NCBI GenBank assembly: GCA_964020975.1
Contig: OZ026615.1
Span: forward strand, 85,127,989-85,191,988
DNA length: 64,000 bases
DNA from: Hermodice carunculata
Lineage: Eukaryota; Annelida; Polychaeta; Eunicida; Amphinomidae
Direction of reading: 5' to 3'
Positions 1-51,716 of the stretch are shown here, piece after piece. Made by a program: the position numbers and the translations under genes. The notes beneath the pieces are model-generated. The model did not search any database. It was not told where the DNA came from and saw only the letters and a program-made list of their open reading frames with translations. Each line of letters begins with the position of its first letter. Position 1 is the stretch's first letter.

Positions 1-640
1 CCTATATAGAAAGGTTATACAGCAGTGGTGCCTTGTCAAACAAAAATCCAAAAGGCTTACAAAACAAAGTATATTTTGAAATAGCATATCATTTTGGCAG
101 ACGAGGACCTAGGGGTGTCCGTCAGCTTAAACAAGATAGTTTTGCAGTTGCAAAAGATTAAGCTAGCGTGGAATATGTATATGCTGCATACAATGAGAAG
201 TAAAAAACGAACCTCTGGAGTAGATAATAAATAAAAACAAAAAAGGCAATTATGAGTTCTTAACCAGGGGACCTTCTTTGTCCTGTCTACAGCTATAAAT
301 TGTATATATCAAAACTTAATGATGATTGTGAAGCATTGTTCCAAATGCCTATGGCCAAACCTGTTTCAGCAAAGGAAAAGACATGGTATCATAATGCACC
401 TCTAAGGCATTATACACTTGGTTCCATATCAAATATCAGCAAAGCAGCTGGTCTTAGTAAAATTTATATAAATCACTGTACCCGTGTAACTACTGCAACT
501 GTACTGGAGGAATCGACTGGGACTCCATCACACATACTACTTGTCACTGATCTACTGACAGTCTAAAACATTATATTAGTGGGCCTTCAGAACAACAGAA
601 GAAAGCTGCATCTGAAATCCTGCACAACTACTATGATACA
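1..640 (+). pseudogene. Crypton-type tyrosine recombinase transposon fragment, decayed
   Basis: Read in frame from the first bases, this matches the tyrosine-recombinase-like domain (DUF3504/KIAA1958-like) carried by Crypton DNA transposons. Recognisable blocks are YIERLYSSGALSNKNPKG near the start, then FEIAYHFGRRGPRGVRQL, LCPVYSYKLYISKLN and the core motif around NHCTRVTTATVLEE (474-515), where the Arg sits in the catalytic R position. The frame is interrupted by stops between about 165 and 235 and by a shift near 550. Beyond the shift the reading HYISGPSEQQKKAASEIL continues the family's C-terminus. It is truncated at the window edge. Cryptons mobilise by tyrosine recombinase chemistry; this copy cannot. 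It lies 1 kb upstream of the receptor's CUB exon, presumably in an intron. Confidence 0.75.
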
Positions 641-1706
641 TGATGCCAATGTCTTCAATTCTTCAGGGATTGATACTATTCAAAGGCAACCATGAAGTCC
701 TGTCAATGGTCCATGCGGTGTGATAAATGAACGTACATCTGCGAACATTTCCGCAAAGTCTTATTTTATGGAATCCTTCTTTTCTGCTGGAAACATCAGC
801 AACTGTGCCTTCAACATAACCTTAAACGCACCAGATACACAAAATTAGACTGTTATCTAGGCATACTTACACATTAACGCATGTATCTTGAATGCTATAT
901 GCCTGACATCAACATTGTAATAGACATTGAAGAAAATGAATTTATAACATTATTATCATTATAAACATCTGAGATGAAAATGTCATTGTCTTTGGCACAA
1001 TAATCTATTGTAGTTAATTGCTGGTGCTGCTGTTATTATTAAAATGTTTATAAAGGGATGCAGTTTTAATTTTGTCCTCATTCCGTCAAGTGATTTAAGA
1101 TAAATTATTATTCTACACTTTGCTCACACTAATGCTGCGACTCTTTCCTCATTTTGTGAAGGTATTTATGTTACCGGGTACATTTAATTTGTGTATCCAG
1201 ATCTGGATTTACCCTGTTTCACAAGAATGAATGATCCCTTTTTATTCGTCTGCATGAAATGCTATGGCCAGCTGCAGTAGTTCCTTACTAATTACAGGAT
1301 CATAGTGCGTCAAAGCAGCGGAAATCCGCCTCGCCTGGATCCATTCCTCCATTATATTAAATGTTGAATGTCTTAATTAACCCTCGATAAATGTAATCAT
1401 AGTATGATCCTCAGTGTTCATGCCGTGTAGATATCCTTAATGCTCAAGGTATTTTTTTTTGCTGTAAAACGGTTCTTCAGAATATCAATGCCCAGTTTAT
1501 AACGAAGAAGCGTAACTTATCAATGTTTGTCAAGGCCATTGCGGAGGCTGTGAAACGCATTAAAAATGGGTAAATTTGAGAGTGAGCTTCACTGAAACAT
1601 AAAAGAAAGACTTTAATACTCCGCATCGAGTCATTGTTGGGATTCTATGACTCGATGGAGAGTACAAAAGTCTATATTTATATACCCGGTGTTCTCTGTT
1701 AAGCAG
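641..1706. other. Intergenic or intronic DNA, no gene seen
   Basis: AT-rich single-copy-looking sequence between the Crypton fragment and the first receptor exon. I see no coding exon, signal peptide or start codon that could open the receptor gene, so its 5' exon is probably outside the window. Confidence 0.5.
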
Positions 1707-41229
<39,523 letters not shown>

Positions 41230-42135
41230 TTGGATATCAAAAAGACCTTGACACAATCAAATTAGTTTTTAATATCTTTGAAACAAAACAAAATTTTCTT
41301 TGTTTTTGCTAAAACAGATGGCAGGACATCTCAACAAAAGTGAAATTACAAACTTTTTTGACCCATTTCTACTGAAATAGACCCCGAGTTAGCCGAAAAC
41401 CTAAACACAGCAGATGCTCCAAGTTTTACTGCTTATCTGACTGAGGAACATGCTAAAACCGTGTTCTTTCCTCGAGTGACTAGAACATAGTTTTTCAGAC
41501 GCTTAAGCCCAAAGCGAGCACAGATATAGATCGTTTTTCTATGAAAAGTTTTCAGGTGCCAATATCTCCTTAGCCGAACCACTGCCTTTGATCATTCTTA
41601 AGAAAAATCTTTCCTGAAAAATTAAAATTGATTAAGGTTTAACCTGCAGACAAAAAGGGGACAACACTATTTTTAGACCAATTTCGCCTCGCTGCCCTTT
41701 GTCAAATGCATTGAAGAAAATGACTATCATCAATTTAACCAGTTTTTGTCATCAAACAATTTAGTTGATGGGAGTCAACATGGATTGAAGCAGTTACACT
41801 CAACAGGGACTGCAGCATTGGATTTAATTGATACAACCAACTAATTACTACATTCTGGAGAGATGTACCGATTAGTATTTATATTTTCCTGTCCCAAGCG
41901 TTTGGCACCTTGGCTCATCGTACCCTTTCCTATAAATTAAAATATTATGGAATCCGAGGCCCCGCCTTGACGTGATATATTATTAAGTCATTATACCAAT
42001 AGATTTCACTTTCGTTGAGTTTGATGGCGTGTCCTAGGAGTCTGCCCATTGTCACAGGTGTTATGACTTTAGCTCATCTGATCGTGGTTTGAAGTTACAT
42101 AAGAAAGCAATTCGTGTCGTGAGTTACAACTCATT
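41230..42135 (+). pseudogene. Old LINE reverse transcriptase remnant
   Basis: Conceptual frames with many stops still show reverse transcriptase blocks of the Jockey/CR1 broad group: FPEKLKLIKV followed by an AD/YKKG-like DKKGTT; GTAALDLID-like DCSIGFN; FLSQAFGTLAHRTLSYKLKYYGIRGP corresponds to LSKAFDTLNH..LL.KL..YGIRG (two pieces: FLSQAFGTLAHRTL, SYKLKYYGIRGP). LHKKAIRVVSYNSF near 42095 is the LQKKAIRVI motif of the C-terminus. Stops and shifts are scattered throughout, so this is much older than the LINE at 55-58 kb. Confidence 0.7.
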
Positions 42136-42696
42136 TTCAAGAAATAAACTTATTCAGTCTTTCTGTGCCACATTTTGGACTGAGTCAAGAGCTTTCCTCG
42201 GTGTGCCTTGGGCACACTGCGTCCAAGGCGCGCCGAAGAAGGCTCTTGACATGGATTATTGCAGTTACGTAACTTCAGGTATGATAGTACATGAATGAGA
42301 AGTCTTAACAAGGAACATGAAATTTTCACCCTCATTATATCTTTAGAGCAGCTCCTTTTGTGCAGCTCAGCTTAAGTCGCATTCGGCCCTGAAAGGGTTA
42401 AAAGTTCAAGTTCAAGTTCTATTATGTATATAACTGAAATCAACTACATTTTCACCTTAATAACATGTTTATACATAAAATCACAATCACAAACTCACAT
42501 GGCACCAGACATACTTCTCGTTAATCCGTCCCTTCAAGGACGCCACAAAATTTATATGCTGTATTTTATTCCATCTATGTTTAATGCATCGCCCAAAAAT
42601 TGGTGAAGAAAAAGTTAGCACCAATTCATACTCTGGTTTCGCCAAATACATGAAGACTTACTTCCTCTTTAAATATGCTGATCTATGACCCATCGT

Positions 42697-42732
<36 letters not shown>

Positions 42733-43329
42733 GATCAAGTGGCACTTAAGAAATTAATGCAATATCTTCGAAATTGAAACTGCATAGCTTTTCTTTAGTA
42801 AAACATGTCGATCAACTGATGTTGACACTTCTAGGTCTACTTGTGTAGACTGCGTAACAAGGTGTTATGAAACAAGCATTCCAATACAATCTGTTAGGCC
42901 TAAATATGAATCAAGTAAACCCTGGCTTTCACATAGTTTCATCAGAATAAATTAACTATTAAATAAAACCCTGTTGTAAATAAATGTGCCACCAGTGAAA
43001 ATATGAAGAAGTAAAACATTCCAATGTACAGTGTTAACTTATATAAAGAAAACCGTGACTGTCTCCTGGTTTGGTGAAATCAATAAACAGGGAAAATAAA
43101 ACTTTTCTGACAAAAAACATTATGTGCCAACAGCGCTAAAAGAAACAAAAGTATAATAATTACCATAATCAACTGAGTCGCATAAATGCCGGAAAAAAAT
43201 GCACGGTGACATTAAAACGCACTTTAACCTGAATCTGACTGAAGTCTGGAAAGTAGGTAGAGATATCATTTGTGAATTATTCATATGTTCCAAAACTGGG
43301 ACATCTCCCGAAAATCTAACTCATTTCTT
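42136..43329. other. Intergenic DNA with poly-T tract
   Basis: No gene seen. A run of about 34 T at 42698-42731 may be the reverse complement of a retrotransposed poly-A tail. Confidence 0.4.
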
Positions 43330-43980
43330 TTAATCTCAAATCATGAATAAATGATATGTATTTAATTAGTGAATTTTTCATTTGAACAATGAGAGAATGA
43401 ATGAACGACATCATTTATAAATGACTAAAGAAACTTCATCTATGATGAAAAAACATCATTTCATAAATGAATATATATATGATGTTGTTTTCATGAATGA
43501 GAATGCATTTTATTTGTTCAATAAATGAGTGAATCTGAACCAATGAATAGTATTCATTTAATAAATTATCGAATGATATTCGTTTCGTAAATAAGTGAAC
43601 AAATAAACGTATCTTATGAAAATGAATGAATAAGTGACATTAGTTTAATGGATATGAATAAATATTTATTTATGTTCAAGTAATGAATGAGTGAATGGTT
43701 TTTATTTAATGAATGGGTGAATAAATATTCAGTAAATGACATTCACGTAATAAATGAGTTAATGAATGCATAAATGATATTTGATAAAAGTGAATATATA
43801 TATTCTTTCGTGGGACGTATGCATAAATATTTAATGAATGAATAAAGAATATCCTTTTATGATTAAAGGAATGAACAAAGGGTATTTATTTTATAAATGA
43901 TTTGGATTTAAAGAATGAAGGCATGAATAAAATATACTCATTTGATGAATGACGGAATGATATTCATCTGATGATAAGAC
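43330..43980. repeat. Degenerate tetranucleotide-derived repeat (ATGA/ATTC type)
   Basis: 650 bases made mostly of imperfect AATGAATGA, ATAAATGA and TTCATTTAAT motifs. Decayed tandem array with no unit intact over long distances. Confidence 0.8.
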
Positions 43981-44570
43981 TGGCTGTTTTTTTTAAATGA
44001 TCAAAGAAATGGTACCTGAAAATGTAGTGCTTTGTCTACCAGGAGTGAATACGGTGCACGATGTGATGCAGAAATCACAAAATGAAGTTTATTTGCGAAA
44101 TGCTAGGTGATCAGCAAATGCGTTAATTTGTCCCAATAAAGTTAGTTATCGTTGCAGCTCCAACATTGAAATTTGTTATAGTGAGACTATAAATGTTAAA
44201 CATTAAGTTATAAATTCTGCTACCGTATCTCAGTTTTCTTTGATAAATTTGAATTATACTGACTTACTATTTTGAGGTCGGTTCACCCACTATTTTCTTT
44301 CTTTCTGTTTTGTTCTTTTTTCTTTCTTCTTGTTTCTGTTTCTCTCTTTTCCTTTAGTTTTCTTCATTATTTCCTACTATATGCTAATTGGAACACACGC
44401 GACCCCACTTTTGACAAAAGAAATTAATGCTGCGGGGAAAGAAAAGCAGGACATAAAAATAACTCTTTGGGACCACGAACGTATAATCAAATTTAAAGTC
44501 TATCGAGACCGAAGCATCAGGAGACGTAAAAAAATGACAAGCGCGCTTTGTTATGCGGACGCACAATTCG

Positions 44571-44571
44571 C

Positions 44572-44648
<77 letters not shown>

Positions 44649-44668
44649 AAATAGTAATAATTATTATC

Positions 44669-44737
<69 letters not shown>

Positions 44738-44812
44738 TTTATCATCATCATTATTATTATCATTATCATTATTATCATTATTATTATCATTATCATTATC
44801 ATCATTATCATT

Positions 44813-44847
<35 letters not shown>

Positions 44848-44856
44848 CATTATTTG
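44571..44856. repeat. Trinucleotide array (AAT)n then (ATT)n, self-complementary
   Basis: About 25 AAT units (44571-44645), a short bridge, about 27 ATT units (44679-44740), then ATT mixed with ATC. The two halves are reverse complements and can pair into a long hairpin. Long poly-Ile and poly-Asn open frames are artefacts. Confidence 0.95.
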
Positions 44857-45420
44857 CAAAATGATGTTTATTGGGCTGGAAGTGAAAAAAAGAAGGTCTG
44901 TAGAGTAAAGAAACCACTCTTTATAGAGGTTAATATAGGGTTTAACCCTCCTCCCAAATTGCTCTCAATTTTGAAAAAATAAATTATATGCTTCACTTAA
45001 CTTTCCTTGAGCTTGTTCAGAATGGACATACATATATGTACACGTTAGAGAAATAGCAGGACCAGAAAGGTGTCACAAATGTTCCCTTGCTACAAGTCAA
45101 AGTTTTGAACTAAGTTTGCTTCTAAGAGGTATGGCGGGAGGGGGCTAAGAAATATGAAAGGTGATATATTTTTTGTAAAATAAATGATATTGCATGACGT
45201 ATCGATACACCTGGACGATTCACACTTCAGTGATCTTTGGATTTTTTTACTTAGTCTTTTTTTATATATTTATATCATACTTTCATGTTTTTGTTCCATG
45301 TTACCTTATCACTATGTTCTAATATTTTTCTTAAAATGCTACAAACAAACGGTCAGTCTGTCATGCTATATAACTGAAAAATTGATGAAGTAAGTGTTAT
45401 TCTTAGTTGTTATTGTATTG
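44857..45420. other. Intergenic DNA, nothing recognised
   Basis: AT-rich sequence without supported features. Confidence 0.5.
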
Positions 45421-45660
45421 TCAGAAAAAACGCACCCTTTTCCAACTGTTAGTTGAAACAGACTTGCCAGATAGGTCACTATCGCTGCCGCTATAATCAA
45501 CTATGTCCTCGCCTTCTCTCTGATAGCCGGCAAATGGTTGATTGAAGGAAGCCATTGTTATAGTTTCCGATTTACTGCCGAGAAGTACGTTACTCTCAAT
45601 GGAATCTTCAATCTGATCATCGCTTCTTTCCCTCGAATACTTCTTTTGACAATTAAGCAT
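45421..45660 (-). CDS. Possible coding exon of an unknown minus-strand gene
   Basis: A 79-codon frame with an ATG at its start and protein-like, hydrophilic composition: CQKKYSRERSDDQIEDSIES, SETITMASFNQPFAGYQREG, then DYSGSDSDLSGKSVSTNSWK. It is Ser- and acidic-rich, like a disordered N-terminus. On the minus strand a donor-like AAAAGG|GTGCGT follows STNSWKR, which would make it a first coding exon with the rest of the gene lower in coordinate or lost. I recognise no family, and no second exon is identified. It may be chance. Confidence 0.25.
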   Translation of the reverse strand: MLNCQKKYSRERSDDQIEDSIESNVLLGSKSETITMASFNQPFAGYQREGEDIVDYSGSDSDLSGKSVSTNSWKRVRFF

Positions 45661-46190
45661 TGCATCTGTCTATAGACAAACTGAAATAGAGTGCAATGTA
45701 CCTCAGAGTACAATGTCGCTGTACACAAGGCTATTCAGGACTTGCAAGAGAAATATGACTCTACGGTGGGCATTGTACATCAATTTATATGTCTATATAG
45801 AGTGTTTATATCATGCTAGATTGTCAAAATAGAACAAAAACATAGTATACCAGCACTAACCGTTTTTACATATAACTGTAAAAGTCCATTTAAATGCAAT
45901 TGACCGATTATCGATGGCGATGTTAAGGCCACCTCTACATACAAAGACGAACAGAAACACGTGAATTTATAACATTCAGGTGACAATGCAATGACTAACA
46001 GCACACACAACTAGCAGAGACTAGCAACATAATATATGGGTATTATAATGTTTCAAATGACCATTGCATGGAGACAGAATGAGATATTTATATCATGTGA
46101 TGTGTCGTATAACACAGTTGAGTAGCAGCTTTAATAGAGGATGGTTATGTGCTGCATCTTATGGTGAATTTGAGGTTCTCATTCAGGTGA

Positions 46191-46230
46191 CATCGGGGCA
46201 ACCCCAGACCTTTCTGGGGTTGCCCCGATG
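46191..46230. repeat. Perfect 18-bp GC-rich hairpin
   Basis: CATCGGGGCAACCCCAGA, a CCTT loop, then the exact reverse complement. It lies immediately before the SINE-like tract. No mismatch in 18 pairs, unlike the decayed DNA around it. Confidence 0.95.
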
Positions 46231-46325
46231 GCCCGATGTTCGACTTTACATTAGGATAGGCGAGTGTACCGAAGGTAGTGGGTTCGAATCCCATACTGGT
46301 CGACATAAATTTTTCACTCGAATAT
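46225..46325 (+). repeat. tRNA-derived SINE fragment
   Basis: Contains GGTAGTGGGTTCGAATCCCA, a consensus polymerase III B box, followed by GGTCGACATAAATTTTTC, shared with 17402-17450. An A-box-like GATGGCCCGATG lies about 45 bases upstream but is poor. No clear tail or target duplication. Confidence 0.65.
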
Positions 46326-46744
46326 TTTTCCTTTGCAATCTTCGTAGAATTCAAAATAATACAATTTGGGGATTGACTTATCCTAAGTTCATTTTTTGTT
46401 TGACATTTATGTGTATCCATTGTATTTAATGCTTTGAAATGAATGGATACATAAATACAAATGGGGACCTACGTAACTTTACTTTTACAATAGTACATTT
46501 CAAAACGGATTCCTAATCATGTGATATATTTTTTAAAAAATATGTTTGCATTCTCAGTGATGTTAACAGATCAAGGCGGACAATTTCATTCAGGAATAAT
46601 TAATAAAAAGGTTTCACGAAACTACACATGACTTCAATATGTGGCACACAGACCTCCCTACCTGTAACTAAAGAAATTTCAGCATAATTTTCAATAAAGG
46701 TATACTTGTTTTACTCCGTTATATATGTTTATTCTTTATTTATT

Positions 46745-46746
<2 letters not shown>

Positions 46747-46802
<56 letters not shown>

Positions 46803-46813
46803 TGTGTGTGTGT
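46747..46813. repeat. Microsatellite (TG)n
   Basis: About 33 TG units with one CG interruption. Confidence 0.97.
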
Positions 46814-46834
46814 ACTGCGTGATTTTTCAAAATG

Positions 46835-47615
46835 CAAGCACAGTTAATTTTGACCGACGGAAACTGCCTTTCTCAGATCGTTTTATTGTGGATAGATACG
46901 CATCAGTGTCACATTTATTTTGTTTAAAAAAACAATGGTGATAGTTACATGAAGAGAGATTTTATGTATCATGTGAGCTCCAAAATGCACATACAACGAT
47001 ACTGTGCATAATAATGAGAGAATGTTCACTTTTCTCTTCTCTTCAAACTTTCATATTATTTAAAGATATATCTCCACACTGCGGCTTTCAGATCTTGAGA
47101 TCACAGTTAAAACATGCATTAACGTGGGCTAAGTTGCACCGTCAGAAGAGAAGACAATTTGGAAGGGGTGCATCAACCAAGTGGGTTTTGCATACAAAAT
47201 GCAGACAGTCAATTCTCATAGAGTGAAACTGCCTTCCTAAGAAAGTTTCTTGCTGCAAAGATATCTACGTCACATTTAGTTTTGTGAAAAGCACTGGTAT
47301 ACATCTATATAAACAGACATTTAATGGATCATGTAACCTCCAAAAATACACATCCCAAGAATGTTGTCAATAATATGTATCAAATATAATCTGTATCAAA
47401 AGTGTATATATACATCTCCACACTGTGGCATTTGTTTGTTGTCATCACAGCCTATAAAAATATTCACGTGGGTACAGCAAACATTAACTATGCATGCTAG
47501 TTTATCATTTATATAAATGACTATTCACAATCTACATTACCTGAAATTAATATATGTACAATAATGCGGAAATGATTCTTTTTTCTACTTTTTGAATTTT
47601 GCATCCCATTGAAAG
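46835..47615. repeat. Diverged tandem duplication, about 365 bp units
   Basis: Unit 1 (about 46835-47200) and unit 2 (about 47205-47520) share GAAACTGCC, GTCACATTTA, ATCATGT(G/A)A(G/C)CTCCAAAA and ATCTCCACACTG tracts in the same order. A partial third unit may follow to 47615. Divergence is high. Confidence 0.65.
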
Positions 47616-47617
47616 TA

Positions 47618-47791
47618 GAGTGGTCCACCCTTAGAAGGCTACCCAAAGTACACCATAACTGTGGCCTAATGAGAGAGGTAGCTTCTATTAAGAGGTAAAA
47701 AATAATGAGAATCCTATACTTCCTGCATAGAAAAATGGGCTTTGTTGAGGGCTGTCCTCTCTTCAGAGAATCCTTACAAGAAGGGGACGAT
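47618..47791. mobile_element. Pogo-like MITE, older second copy
   Basis: Reverse-oriented and diverged copy of the 8143-8319 element: ends GAGTGGTCCACCCTTAGAAG and (reverse complement) TCGTCCCCTTCTTGTAAGG, interior homologous in reverse complement (tract GCAGGAAGTATAGGATTCTC against GCAGAAAGTATGGTATTTCC). Flanked by TA-like dinucleotides. Confidence 0.65.
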
Positions 47792-48221
47792 TAAGCGCCC
47801 ACACATGTATGCCCTGCAGATTTAGTTCTTGTGACTACAGTGTATGTGTATGTATTCACCTGGGCAGTAGAGCAGGCAGGTTGGAACACCTGTAACAACA
47901 AGGTCATTCCTACAGATAGGAAGCCCATAAAAAGAACCTATCCGGGCATTGGCACTGTAGTTGTTCCTTGCATGAGGAACCTGTGTTGACAAAACTGGTT
48001 GAATCTACTGCAGCATCTGCATAGAATTATCGCCACACGTAAAACACACAACAATTTGCCATTTATGTATCTCATGCTGTTAAATATTACAATTTATTGA
48101 AAAAACATATTCTATATAGACTACTTATTAGCCATCTTATCTGCCATGATTGAGATATCTTATCTGCCATGATTGAGATAAGTCGTTATAATACTGATAG
48201 ATAGTTTCGTCTCTCTTGGTT

Positions 48222-48278
48222 CGTACACACACACATACACACACACACTCACACACAAACACACACGCACACACACAA

Positions 48279-48376
<98 letters not shown>

Positions 48377-48377
48377 A
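48222..48377. repeat. Compound microsatellite (CA)n(TA)n
   Basis: Interrupted CA run to about 48300, then about 27 TA units, a GTATATG interruption and more TA. Confidence 0.95.
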
Positions 48378-48378
48378 A

Positions 48379-48891
48379 ATTAATTCATTCAAAATATAAA
48401 CGACTGACTTAAATTATTGAAAAGAAAACATAGTAGAGAGTAACCCCGAATTAACTTTGTGAACTTCATGAACTTCATTTTTATTTCGATTTACTTCAGA
48501 CAATTGAGGCATTCTGCCGAAAAACAGGAATACATAGCACTAGCTACAAAGATACAAACAACGACAAATTATACATATACAAAAACAACAACACACACAC
48601 ACACACAAACACAAACACACACACACACACACACACACAAACATATATATATATAAATTAATTAATTCAAAATATAAACGACGGACTTAAATTATTGAAA
48701 AGAAAACATAGTAGAGAGTAACCCCGAATTAACTTTGTGAACTTCATGAACTTCATTTTTATTTCGATTTACTTCAGACAATTGAGGCATTCTGCCGAAA
48801 AACAGGAATACATAGCACTAGCTACAAAGATACAAATAACGACAAATTATACATATACAAAAACAACAACACACACACACACACACAAACA

Positions 48892-48938
<47 letters not shown>

Positions 48939-48945
48939 GTAACAT
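48379..48945. repeat. Recent tandem duplication, 278-bp unit
   Basis: Two nearly identical units begin about 48379 and 48657. Each has AGTAACCCCGAATTAACTTT, the TTCTGCCGAAAAACAGGAAT tract and a terminal ACACAC run. Over the single-copy part I see only a few differences (for example CAAACAACG against CAAATAACG). The CA tails differ in length. Confidence 0.95.
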
Positions 48946-49344
48946 ACAAACATACAAAATATAGAAGTGATTGGTGTTTCTTAGTTATACAGGCTGTACA
49001 AATTACAGCGGGCCTTCATCAGTCAGAACCGATTCCAGAATTACTGCATAAATTACTTCAATATCATGACATTTTATCGTAAATGGAAATTTCTCATTGT
49101 CGTCTAACTCTTTAAAATTTGTGAATATTTCATAAGCCAAATCTGTCAATATTTTATGTGGACTGGACAATTTTGTGCATTCAAGGAGGTAATGAAATTC
49201 AATTCCAATAGAAGAGTGTGTATCACAAAGTTGTTAATCAGGTGGTGTTTTTATCGGTCGTTTGTGTCTGCCAATTTTAATGGGGAGATTATGCGCACTG
49301 ATTTTCCGTCGTGTAAGACTTGTCTATACTGTAGCATTTTTAAT

Positions 49345-50720
49345 TACATATAAATATTTTTTCTAATTCGAAATTTTCTTTAAATTTAGCGTGCGTTCTC
49401 ACTTTTGTATCCGGTTGTAACTGTATTTGGAATTCACTTTCCCATTGCATTAAGAATTTTTCTTTGAACAGTTTATTTATCATTTTTGTCGGGTAATCCT
49501 CAAAGTTAACTCCGTAACTATACCAAATATCTTTGCACCCAGTAAGATCCAAGGTGTCTCTTACAGTTGTCAACCATTGAGATTTCCCTGTTATCATTAT
49601 TTCTTGGTTACATTTGAAGGCATCGTACAAAAGTGCTTCGGAATCTGAATTTATAAAACGATGCCAGTTCCTACATACACGATTAATGATCATCAAGGAG
49701 TAAGGGTATTGGCCTGTTTCTCTTCGTAATGCTATGCTGCAGGCTTTTCTATTGACGCCCAAGCAACATCTCAAAAAAAAAACAACAACAACAACAACCA
49801 CAAGATGTTATTTCTCGAAGGGTGTTTTAAAGTAATAACTTAGATCATTCTGTAGTAACAATTTAGTTGGTTGGATAGTGTACGCTCCCACACTTCACAA
49901 ACATAGAGAAAAATGGGTGCAATCGTTTTTCAAAGATGCAAGTACAATCGCATATCTGTTTGATTACTATATAAAACTTTATTCAATCTGTCTCATGCTT
50001 TCAGTGCTGTAACACATAAGCATTTACTGGCACCCATAAAATTTTCATTTAGCCAAATTTCTATTCACAGATACACGTATGTTTTTTGCAACTTCAATTT
50101 CTCTTTTGCCAAACTTAAAACGACGGAAGACTGATTTACCAGTTTTGTTAAATATCATTACTTTTGACTTTTCTACATTATCCGACAGTTTCCATTCTTG
50201 ACAATATAAGGTAAGCTTATCCAAACAACAATGCAGACCAAAGTCAGATTCAGATAACAGAAAAAGATCATCTGCGTATAGTGAACAGCTAGGTTTTCCA
50301 TGGTACAGTGTTGCAGGATTTCAGTTATTTGCCCAAAAGTCCTGCAGAAAATTTATTTGAACATAAAAATTTTGGTATGTATCTTTCAAAATGTTAAACA
50401 TATAGCCACCAATATCGTATGTTAACAATCAATACAACAAACCTTGGTGCCAGATCATGTCGAGTGCCTTTTGAAAGTCAATGAAACAGACGTATAAAAC
50501 TTTATTTTTAACAACTACTTTCACATATTTGTCAATAAGTGTACAGATAAGCAAAATATTATCACTTGTTTTTTATCTTTCCGTGAATCCAATTTGACAA
50601 TTATTGTTTATGCCTCTATCATTTGTATAATTATTAATACGCCTATTTAGAATTTAACAATTTAGATGAACAACTAGTTAAACAAATCCCTCAATATTTG
50701 TTAGGGTTCAATTGTGATCC
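49345..50720 (-). pseudogene. Non-LTR retrotransposon (LINE), minus strand, 5'-truncated
   Basis: Minus-strand reading gives reverse transcriptase blocks VYVCFIDFQKALDMIWHQG (about 50500), LYADDLFLLSESDFGLHCCL (about 50280) with an intact YADD motif, WKLSDNVEKSKVMIFNKTGK, and then a 150-codon C-terminal frame (49801-49345) with LGVNRKACSIALRRETGQYP and LTGCKDIWYSYGVNF. The order palm, thumb, C-terminal domain is that of LINE ORF2. Upstream palm and endonuclease are missing, and several stops lie between 50100 and 50480. Clade not assigned. Confidence 0.78.
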
Positions 50721-51716
50721 GCACAAAGAGCGTTAATAAACTTATCGTCCAAGCTTGCGGGAAGAAACCTGATGAAAATACCAAATTGAAAAGGCGTGAT
50801 GCATCATACCAAGCCTTGTAAACAATGTGGCTCGCACTTTTTTAGTTTCTTTGTAAAAGTTCAAGGACAGGTGACGACCATGGACATGTAGACGATGAAG
50901 GGCAATAAGGTGCGCTCGGCTGACTGGCAAGCCAGATTGACTAGAACTGAAAGAAGCGGAAACCAGGAAACCAAGATACTACTGAACTGCTCAATATTCT
51001 AAAGAAATATATATATTACAGCCAGCATTAAATATGCTGAACATTTTAAAAACACCAGAAACTGAACTGCAGCATGGTCATTAGTTCACATCATTTCCAA
51101 GAGTATTTTCTAAAAATAACATCTAAATAATGTGAATGTAAATGAGATTTACTGTACAGTTAAGCTCGTGTTGCGAACATGGACTTAGCGGGCATCAAGT
51201 ATGAAATTCTCAAAAAGCTATGAAACCATGTATGCGAGTCATTAAACTGTTAATCTAGTCAATGTATTTTTTATTCATTGATTTAGTTTCTGTGTTTTGC
51301 TGTGTTATCTCCAGTTGATGTGTCTTCCAGTGGAAGATGACCTGCCATGAATTGCAGGTTTTTGTCAATATAAGGGATTTGAACCAGTTACTTGCCGAAA
51401 CAGAATAATCCTGTGTGTTGAGGACTTTCGAATTTTTTAATTAAACTTTCATATTGCCATTTCTGACACTACTGGCGTAAATGTTTTGTTTTCTATGGCT
51501 ATAAGCTAGTTAATCTGAACCAATTTGCCTATAAGGTCTATGAAAACTTAGAACTATCATATCATATTAAGAAAAAAGTTCACAAAAACATCACCCCTAT
51601 TTATAGATTTCAACACAGTAATGCCAGCAAAGAGCTTCAAGAAATACCGAAACACCAGCATTTATCTTCCAATACCAATGGAAAGAAATATAGAATTCCA
51701 CATGGCTGTATCAAAG
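50721..51716. other. Intergenic DNA with possible MITE fragment
   Basis: No gene. At 51162-51252 TACAGTTAAGCTCGTGTTGC and a reverse-complement-like ACTCGCATACATGG...ACTGTTA end resemble the CAGTTAAGC ends of the MITE at 21495. This is weak. Confidence 0.35.

Noticed and set aside
46145-46420. Minus-strand frame containing GFEPTT
   Set aside because: This peptide is the usual translation of a tRNA-like B box; the tract is a SINE fragment, not a gene.
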